10,496 nucleotides of DNA from Anaerolineales bacterium. GTDB taxonomy: Bacteria; Chloroflexota; Anaerolineae; B4-G1; DUEL01. The notes beneath the pieces are model-generated. The model saw only the letters and a list, made by a program, of their open reading frames with translations. It was not told where the DNA came from and ran no database searches. Location of the stretch: contig DQUX01000097.1 in the NCBI GenBank assembly GCA_015662065.1, positions 1 to 10,496 on the forward strand, read 5' to 3'. A program made the translations under genes and the position numbers. This document shows, one piece after another, positions 5,795 to 10,496 of this stretch. Position 1 is the stretch's first letter; each line of letters opens with the position of its first letter.

Positions 5795-7117
5795 ATGGGT
5801 GAAATCTGCGTCATCGGCGTCGGCTATGTGGGCCTGGTCACCGGGGTTTGCCTGGCCGATCTGGGCAACCGGGTGGTCTGTCTGAACCGCAATAAGCAAA
5901 AGTCGGATAACCTCAAGAAGGGCATTCTCCCTATCTATGAGCCGGGATTGGAGGAGATCGTCCGGCGCAACCTGGCGGCGGGACGGCTGGAGTTCACCAC
6001 TTCATATGATGAGGCGATGGAGGAGGCCCGCTTCGTCTTCATCGCCGTCGGCACCCCCTCGGGGGCCAGCGGCGAGGCGGACCTGGCCCACGTCGAGGCA
6101 GCGGTGACGGAGGTGGCCCGTCGCATCCACCAGCCGGTCACCATCATCAACAAGTCCACCGTCCCCATCGGCACTGGCGACTGGGTGGCCGACATCGTGC
6201 GGGAGAACATGCCCGACGCCTCCGTCCCCATCTGGGTCGTCTCCAACCCGGAATTCTTGCGGGAGGGGTCGGCGGTCTACGACTTTATGAATCCCGACCG
6301 CATCGTCCTGGGCTCCACCAGTCGGGAGGCAGCGGAGCGGGTGGCGGAACTGTATTACCCGCTCCGGGCGGAGGTCATCATCACCGACCTACGCACTGCC
6401 GAGATGATCAAGTATGCCTCCAACGCCTTCCTGGCCACCAAGATCTCGTTCATCAACGAGATCGCCAACATCTGTGAGGCGCTGGGAGCAGACGTGTTGG
6501 AGGTGGCCCGGGGGATGGGCACCGACCACCGCATCGCCCCCCACTTCCTGGGCGCGGGGGTTGGCTGGGGAGGCTCCTGCTTCCCCAAGGATGTCAAAGC
6601 CCTGGCCCATATGGCCGTCACCCACGGCACCAACCCCAGTCTCCTGCGGGCAGTGATGGAGATCAACTACGACCAGCGGAAGCGGGCCGTCACCAAGCTG
6701 CGCCACATCCTGGGCGGGTTCCGGGGCAAGACGGTGGGCATCTTGGGCCTCTCCTTCAAGCCCAACACCGACGATATGCGGGATGCCCCATCGGTGGAGA
6801 TCATCCGTCTGCTCCAGTACGAGGGGGCCCAGGTGCGGGCCTACGACCCGGTGGCGACGGAGAACGCCCGGCGGCTGCTGGAGGATGTCACCTTCTGCAG
6901 CGACCCCTACGAGGTGGCGGAGGGGGCGGATGCCCTGATCCTGGTGACGGAGTGGAACGAGTTCAAGCAGTTAGATATGGCCCGCATTCGGGACCTGATG
7001 AAACAGCCGGTGCTGATCGACGGCCGCAACATCTATGACCCTCGACGGATGCGGGAGCTGGGTTTCGTCTATCGGGGAATGGGACGCGGGTACGACGAGA
7101 CGGGCCAGCCACGGTAG
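5795..7117 (+). CDS. ugd: UDP-glucose 6-dehydrogenase
   Basis: This enzyme oxidises UDP-glucose to UDP-glucuronate in two NAD(P)-dependent steps, supplying precursors for surface polysaccharides or glycolipids. The 440-residue product is typical of the UDP-glucose/GDP-mannose dehydrogenase family. Visible are the dinucleotide motif GVGYVG (8-13), YEPGLEE (48-54), VGTP (85-88), NPEFLREG (151-158), Lys206 and Asn210 in the MIKYASNAFLATK stretch, and the catalytic Cys262 in GGSCFPKD (259-266). The C-terminal UDP-binding half has GLSFKPNTDDMRDAPS, where the Arg is conserved. AAGGAG at 5783-5788, 6 bases before ATG 5795, fixes the start. Unusually, strand 2 ends in LNRN (30-33) where relatives normally have an Asp that binds the NAD ribose (as in VDID), so cofactor preference may differ. 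The stop abuts a strong hairpin. Confidence 0.95.
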   Translation: MGEICVIGVGYVGLVTGVCLADLGNRVVCLNRNKQKSDNLKKGILPIYEPGLEEIVRRNLAAGRLEFTTSYDEAMEEARFVFIAVGTPSGASGEADLAHVEAAVTEVARRIHQPVTIINKSTVPIGTGDWVADIVRENMPDASVPIWVVSNPEFLREGSAVYDFMNPDRIVLGSTSREAAERVAELYYPLRAEVIITDLRTAEMIKYASNAFLATKISFINEIANICEALGADVLEVARGMGTDHRIAPHFLGAGVGWGGSCFPKDVKALAHMAVTHGTNPSLLRAVMEINYDQRKRAVTKLRHILGGFRGKTVGILGLSFKPNTDDMRDAPSVEIIRLLQYEGAQVRAYDPVATENARRLLEDVTFCSDPYEVAEGADALILVTEWNEFKQLDMARIRDLMKQPVLIDGRNIYDPRRMRELGFVYRGMGRGYDETGQPR

Positions 7118-7147
7118 AGTAGGGGCGCAGTGAACTGCGCCCCTACT
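7118..7147 (+). repeat. perfect 13-bp hairpin immediately after ugd
   Basis: AGTAGGGGCGCAG (7118-7130) pairs exactly with CTGCGCCCCTACT (7135-7147) over a TGAA loop. It begins at the base after the ugd stop codon. No T-run follows, so it is not a canonical intrinsic terminator. It could stabilise the upstream mRNA end, attenuate read-through into the permeases, or be a dispersed palindromic (REP-like) element; GTAGGGGCG-type palindromes are familiar to me from other bacterial intergenic DNA. Confidence 0.8.
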
Positions 7148-7171
7148 GTGGCCCACCGACCAACACGGGTT

Positions 7172-8284
7172 ATGTCCATCCATCGCACCCTGACCATCGC
7201 CCGCAAGGAGTTCCGCCACATCTTCCGGGACCTGCGGACCTTCTTCTTGGTGACCGTCTCCCCCGCTTTTCTTCTCCTCACTCTCTCCTACATCTTCGTG
7301 CTGGACGTCCAGCAGGTGGTGATCGCGGTATGGGACCTGGACGGGAGCACCCTCTCCCGCCGGTATGTGGCGGCGTTGACCGCCGACGCCGATTTCCGGA
7401 TCCAGGTGTGGGTGACCTCCTACTCCGAGCTGGACCGCCTCCTGGAGGCCGGGCGAGTGGACGGCGGGCTGGTGATACCACCGGGGTTCGAGGCGGCCCT
7501 CCGGGCCGGCCGTCAGACCCAGGTGCAGGCGGTGATGGACGGGGCGGACCCCATCGCCGCCAGCCAGGCGGTCTTCTCCCTCAGCCAACGGACCGCTGCC
7601 TTCGCCGCCTCGCTCCCGGCCCCGCCCCCCCGCATAGTCGGCGGGCTGGATCTGCGCGGCGAGGCCTGGTACAACCCGACCCTCAAATCCCTGATCAGCA
7701 TGGTGCCGGGGCTGATCCCCATTGTCCTCTGTATGCCCGCCCTGGCCCTGGCCCTGGCATTGACCCGGGAGAAAGAGACCGGTTCCTTTGAGAGCCTGAT
7801 CGCCACCCCTGTCCGCGGCCCCGAGTATCTGGGGGGGAAGTTGCTCGCCTATCTGGTCAACGGCCTGGTCAGCGTCTTCCTGGTCTGGATGGTGGCGGTG
7901 CTGTACTTCCGGGTCCCATTCCGGGGCGCGTTCTCCCTCTACGGTCTCCTGGCCGCCGACTACCTGATGGCCGGCATGGGGTTCAGCCTTCTGATCGCCA
8001 ACTTTGTCCGCAGCCAGCAGACGGCGATGCTCCTGGTGCTGGTGCTCTTCTTCGTCCCCAGCTTCTTCGTCGCCGGGCTCATCACGCCAGTGGACACCGG
8101 CAGCCTGGGTTCGCGGATGGTCGCCTACAGCCTTCCGACCACCCACTTCATCCTCATCAATCGGGGGGTGTTCCTGAAAGGGCTGGGGATAGAGGCCCTG
8201 GTGTCCCCCGCCGCCGCCCTTCTGGGGATGGGCGTGGGGGGCTTTGTCCTTAGCCTCCTTCTCTTCAGAAAGCGGTTGGGGTAG
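7172..8284 (+). CDS. ABC-2 type transporter permease subunit (first of two)
   Basis: This is a membrane subunit of an ABC exporter of the ABC2_membrane_3 / YhhJ-YbhR-YbhS type, moving an unknown substrate. The 370 residues show the family layout: a cytosolic amphipathic start (TIARKEFRHIFRD), TM1 (about 22-43), a large extracytoplasmic domain (about 45-172) opening with VVIAVWDLDGS, then five more helices (about 173-198, 225-247, 255-279, 283-304, 345-365). The loop EKETGSFESLIATPV (200-214) is the region that normally contacts the ATPase. ATG 7172 is preferred over GTG 7130, which lies inside the hairpin stem; the ribosome site is weak. The next gene, 16 bases on, is a paralogous permease, and the two probably form a heterodimer. 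No ATP-binding subunit is adjacent in the window. Confidence 0.88.
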   Translation: MSIHRTLTIARKEFRHIFRDLRTFFLVTVSPAFLLLTLSYIFVLDVQQVVIAVWDLDGSTLSRRYVAALTADADFRIQVWVTSYSELDRLLEAGRVDGGLVIPPGFEAALRAGRQTQVQAVMDGADPIAASQAVFSLSQRTAAFAASLPAPPPRIVGGLDLRGEAWYNPTLKSLISMVPGLIPIVLCMPALALALALTREKETGSFESLIATPVRGPEYLGGKLLAYLVNGLVSVFLVWMVAVLYFRVPFRGAFSLYGLLAADYLMAGMGFSLLIANFVRSQQTAMLLVLVLFFVPSFFVAGLITPVDTGSLGSRMVAYSLPTTHFILINRGVFLKGLGIEALVSPAAALLGMGVGGFVLSLLLFRKRLG

Positions 8285-8299
8285 AACTGGCGATAAGCG

Positions 8300-9421
8300 A
8301 TGGCGATGTTATTCTGTATCTGGAACCTGGTGAGAAAGGAGATCATCCAACTTGCCCGCGATCGGGTGTTGACGCCCCTTATCTTCGTGTTGCCCATCCT
8401 CCAGTTGGTGCTCCTGGCCCAGGCCACCGGGCGGCGGATCGGCGACCTGGGGGTGGCGGTGCTGGACCTTGACCGCTCGGCTGTCACCCGTCAGTTGATT
8501 GCCGATCTGGACAACCGGGAGGAGCTGGCGGTCCGGCGTTTTGTAGAGGATGAGGCCCGGCTACGGGACCTGCTGGACCGGGGCGAGGCCCAGGTAGGGG
8601 TCATCTTTCCCCGGGGGTTGGCTCGCGATCTCGCCGACCCGACCCGCACGGCCCAGGTGAGGGTGGTGGTGGATGGCTCCAACAGCGTGGTGGGTTCCAT
8701 CGCGCTGAGCGGCGCCAGCGCGGTGTTCACCGCGCATGGCCAGGAGCGGCTGGGGGAACGGGGGCTGGCGGCCGCCCCGCTGGTGGACCTGCGGGTGGAG
8801 ACCCGCTATAACCCTGCCTACAACATCCGTCACTTCACCATCCCGGCTCAGGTCGGTTTCATCACCTACCAGATCACCCTGGTGATCGCCTCCCTGGGGC
8901 TGGCCCGGGAGCGGGAGCTGGGCACATTGGAGCAGTTGATCGTCGCTCCCCTCAGCCGGCTGGAGCTGGTACTGGGAAAGGCGGCCCCGGCCTTCATCAT
9001 CGGAGGGCTGAACTTCCTTGTCATGCTGGGGGTGGCGATTCACTTCTTCCGGGTCCCGTTGCAGGGCTCGTTCCTGCTCCTTCTCGGCCTCACCCTGCCG
9101 TTCATCGTGGCCGAGATCGGGTGGGGGATGCTCATCTCCGTCGCCGCCCGCACTCAGCAGCAGGCCATCCTCTTCGTCTTCATACTGGCGATAGTGGACA
9201 TTACCTTCTCCGGCTTCATGGTGCCGGTGAAGAACCTGCCGGGGCTGTTGCAGTCGATCGCCCGGGTGGTGCCGATGTACCATTACCTGGTGGTCATCCG
9301 GGCGGTGATGCTCAAGGGGGCGACGATGGCGACCCTCTGGCCCCACGCGCTGGCGCTGGTGGGGCTGGCGGGCGCGGTCCTGGGGGTATCGGTGGTCGGC
9401 GTGAGCCGGCGATTGGACTGA
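8300..9421 (+). CDS. ABC-2 type transporter permease subunit (second of two)
   Basis: Paralogue of the preceding gene with the same architecture in 373 residues: a cytosolic start (NLVRKEIIQLARDR), TM1 (about 24-42), an extracytoplasmic domain opening with LGVAVLDLDRS (50-60) and running to about 180, then helices at about 182-202, 228-249, 257-281, 287-309 and 349-368. The loop RERELGTLEQLIVAPLSR (203-220) matches the ERE-GTLEQL-VAP signature that couples to the ATPase in the YbhR/YbhS/YhhJ group. It likely pairs with the first permease. Starts at 8300 or 8306 are both possible, with no clear ribosome site, so translational coupling across the 15-base gap is plausible. It ends 10 bases from the stop of the convergent amidase gene, and no terminator fits in that gap. 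Confidence 0.9.
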   Translation: MAMLFCIWNLVRKEIIQLARDRVLTPLIFVLPILQLVLLAQATGRRIGDLGVAVLDLDRSAVTRQLIADLDNREELAVRRFVEDEARLRDLLDRGEAQVGVIFPRGLARDLADPTRTAQVRVVVDGSNSVVGSIALSGASAVFTAHGQERLGERGLAAAPLVDLRVETRYNPAYNIRHFTIPAQVGFITYQITLVIASLGLARERELGTLEQLIVAPLSRLELVLGKAAPAFIIGGLNFLVMLGVAIHFFRVPLQGSFLLLLGLTLPFIVAEIGWGMLISVAARTQQQAILFVFILAIVDITFSGFMVPVKNLPGLLQSIARVVPMYHYLVVIRAVMLKGATMATLWPHALALVGLAGAVLGVSVVGVSRRLD

Positions 9422-9431
9422 TGGTCGGGGC

Positions 9432-10268
9432 TTATCCGTGGGGGTGCGGGGCCTGTTCCACCCGGTACGCCTCCGGCCTCCGGTCCTGGAAGACCGTCAG
9501 GTACCGGCGGGCCTTCCGCATCTCCCGCAGGTCCACGTGGGCCACCAGCAGCCCCTCCTGGTCGTCCCCCTCTACCAGTGCATGTCCCCAGGGGTCCACG
9601 ACGGCGGAGCGGCCGGGGAAGACTGCGCTCCCGTCGGAGCCCACCCGGTTGCAGGTGGCGACGAACAGTTCGTTCTCCACCGCGCGGGCTCGGGCCAGCA
9701 GGCTCCAGGCCTCGATGCGCCGGACGGGCCACTGGGCCGGAATCAGGAACAGGACCGCGCCCGCCAGGGCCATGGCGCGGAAGAGCTCCGGGAAGCGAAG
9801 ATCGTAGCAGATCGCCAGCCCCACCGGCCCCCAGGGGGTGGGGCAGAGGGTGGCCCGGTCGCCCGGGGCCAGGTACTGGGGCTCCTGCATCAGCCGGAAG
9901 AGGTGGACCTTGCGGTAGGCTCCCAGGAGGGAGCCGTCGGGTCCGTAGAGAACGGCGGTGTTGAAGGTGTTGTCGGCGTGCTGCTCCAGGAGGGAGCCGG
10001 CCAGGTAGAGGCTGAACTCGCGGGCCAGCGCGGCCATCGTGGCGAAGCCGCCCTCTCCCAGTGGCGTAGCCCACTCGGCCGCCCGCTTCAGGTCGTAGCC
10101 GTGGAGCCATAGCTCTGGCAAGAGGAGGAAATCCGCCTCCGCTTGACGGGCCTCCGCCGCCAGCGCCCTAGCCCGCGCTAGGGTCACCTCCGGCCGACCG
10201 ACCGGCACATCCATCTGCCCCAGGGCGATGGTCAGTCTGCCCCGTTCCCGGTTTACTCTCTTGTTCAT
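9432..10268 (-). CDS. nitrilase-superfamily carbon-nitrogen hydrolase (probable omega-amidase-like)
   Basis: The 278-residue product is a single CN-hydrolase domain, usual for this family. The catalytic triad is present: Glu52 (LLLPELW), Lys120 (YRKVHLF) and Cys154 (ICYDLRFPE), with the supporting Glu129. FNTAVLYGPDGSLLGAYRK and ARAVEN are characteristic segments. The sequence around Lys and Cys resembles Nit2/YafV-type amidases, which deaminate alpha-keto acid amides such as ketoglutaramate, but substrate cannot be settled by eye because the family also includes carbamoylputrescine amidases and nitrilases. It is cytosolic, with no signal peptide. The start is fixed by GGGGAGG on the minus strand (10274-10280), 5 bases before ATG. 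It has its own promoter at 10299-10327 and is divergent from the gene beyond the right edge. Confidence 0.9.
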   Translation of the reverse strand: MNKRVNRERGRLTIALGQMDVPVGRPEVTLARARALAAEARQAEADFLLLPELWLHGYDLKRAAEWATPLGEGGFATMAALAREFSLYLAGSLLEQHADNTFNTAVLYGPDGSLLGAYRKVHLFRLMQEPQYLAPGDRATLCPTPWGPVGLAICYDLRFPELFRAMALAGAVLFLIPAQWPVRRIEAWSLLARARAVENELFVATCNRVGSDGSAVFPGRSAVVDPWGHALVEGDDQEGLLVAHVDLREMRKARRYLTVFQDRRPEAYRVEQAPHPHG

Positions 10269-10280
10269 CCTCGCCTCCCC

Positions 10281-10319
10281 CTGTAGATACCAACCCAGAT
10301 TATACTCAACTCTGTAGAT
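10281..10319 (-). promoter_or_regulatory. 8-base direct repeats flanking the amidase -10 box
   Basis: CTGTAGAT occurs at 10281-10288 and 10312-10319 on the plus strand (ATCTACAG on the coding strand). The copies start 31 bases apart, about three helical turns, and bracket the -10 box. That would suit two protein sites on one DNA face, but chance cannot be excluded. Confidence 0.3.
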
Positions 10320-10327
10320 GCTCGCCA
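10299..10327 (-). promoter_or_regulatory. promoter of the amidase gene
   Basis: On the minus strand, a perfect TATAAT (10304-10299) lies 17 bases downstream of a weak -35 TGGCGA (10327-10322, three of six matches). Transcription would start near 10292, giving a leader of roughly 24 bases before the ATG at 10268 that contains the strong ribosome site. Confidence 0.65.
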
Positions 10328-10343
10328 GCGGTGTTCGGGTCTG

Positions 10344-10367
10344 AGCCCGGCGGTTTAGCGCCGGGCT
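10344..10367. repeat. perfect 9-bp hairpin in the divergent control region
   Basis: AGCCCGGCG (10344-10352) pairs exactly with CGCCGGGCT (10359-10367) over GTTTAG. Only three T residues lie at its plus-strand 3' end. It is not downstream of any gene in the right direction to act as a terminator: the amidase is transcribed away from it and the permeases end 900 bases earlier. It abuts the TCAGCG cluster, so the two may form one compound element. Confidence 0.65.
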
Positions 10368-10368
10368 T

Positions 10369-10399
10369 TCAGCGTTCTTCAGCGGCCTCAGCGATTCAA
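10369..10399 (+). repeat. TCAGCG hexamer cluster, copy 3 (three units)
   Basis: TCAGCG occurs at 10369-10374, 10379-10384 and 10388-10393 (spacing 10, 9) and ends in ATTCAA (10394-10399), as does the copy before mfd. The first 25 bases match the inverse of the pth-tail copy at all but one position. Confidence 0.75.
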
Positions 10400-10444
10400 C
10401 GGTTGAGGTTTGCCATCGGCCGGAGCCACTTTTTTCCTATGCAG

Positions 10445-10463
10445 ATTGTGTTATAATCACAAT
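10445..10463 (+). promoter_or_regulatory. extended -10 promoter overlapped by an inverted repeat
   Basis: TGT-TATAAT (10449-10457) is a full extended -10 element; no good -35 lies 16-18 bases upstream, which is typical of this class. The inverted repeat ATTGTG-N7-CACAAT (10445-10463) is centred on it, so a bound repressor would cover the -10 box. Transcription would begin near 10464 and run rightward into a gene outside the window. GGAGG at 10482-10486 is probably that gene's ribosome site. Confidence 0.65.
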
Positions 10464-10465
10464 TC

Positions 10466-10477
10466 GTTGTCCACAAC
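10466..10477 (+). promoter_or_regulatory. second palindrome at the likely transcription start
   Basis: GTTGT-CC-ACAAC is a perfect 5-base inverted repeat just after the -10 element. It shares TTGT...ACAA with the palindrome at 10445-10463. The pair may be two operator sites. It also contains TTGTCCACA, one base from a DnaA box. Confidence 0.35.
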
Positions 10478-10496
10478 CGGTGGAGGATGGGAGAAA

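Noticed and set aside
7130..7171. First permease starting at GTG 7130
   Set aside because: The codon lies in the stem-loop of the perfect hairpin and the added residues precede the normal family N-terminus, which begins near MSIHRTLTIARKEF.
6971..8146. 391-codon minus-strand frame across the ugd end and the first permease
   Set aside because: It crosses a gene boundary and the hairpin and has biased composition without domains; both plus-strand genes have clear family motifs.
9422..9431. Bidirectional terminator between the second permease and the amidase
   Set aside because: Only 10 bases separate the stops and no stem with a T-tract is visible in or next to them.
10446..10462. CRP-like site (TGTGA-N6-TCACA)
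   Set aside because: Half-site spacing is TGTG-N7-CACA, one base shorter than the CRP site, and it overlays the -10 box, so an activator role is unlikely.
10467..10475. TTGTCCACA as a DnaA box and possible origin
   Set aside because: A single nine-base site with one mismatch is expected by chance about twice in 10 kb; no cluster of boxes or AT-rich unwinding region is nearby.

Overview
The window is GC-rich bacterial chromosome with short intergenic gaps. Gene content, the pth-mfd pairing, two small membrane proteins of a type I associate with Chloroflexota, and several short-period intergenic repeats suggest a Chloroflexota (Anaerolineae-like) bacterium. That assignment rests on gene style and is inference, with no marker-gene proof in the window.

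Layout, left to right. The end of a protein with a Pro/Thr-rich linker and one C-terminal transmembrane helix (1-255) is followed by peptidyl-tRNA hydrolase (pth) and the transcription-repair coupling factor (mfd). A near-consensus sigma-70 promoter (4625-4652) then starts a short same-strand run: two small membrane proteins, a C-terminally shortened SAM methyltransferase, and a UDP-glucose 6-dehydrogenase that makes UDP-glucuronate. A perfect 13-bp hairpin abuts the dehydrogenase stop codon. Two tandem ABC-2 type permease subunits follow, with no ATPase gene in view. A nitrilase-superfamily amidase lies on the minus strand, convergent with the permeases. The last 230 bases are a divergent control region: a minus-strand promoter for the amidase, a hairpin, a repeat, and an extended -10 promoter with palindromes driving a plus-strand gene beyond the right edge.

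The known genes are ordinary. The less ordinary layer is repeat DNA. Clustered TCAGCG hexamers at 9-11 base spacing occur three times (940-974 inverted, 1039-1079, 10369-10399). Two unrelated 7-base-period arrays (4978-5012 and 5741-5782) each end next to an AAGGAG ribosome binding site. Three genes (pth, the 4717 membrane protein and the methyltransferase) run into such repeats at their 3' ends, so the repeats encode the last residues of each protein. In the methyltransferase this coincides with loss of the end of the domain. No RNA genes, CRISPR array, insertion sequence or defence system was found, and I see no convincing new multi-gene system.
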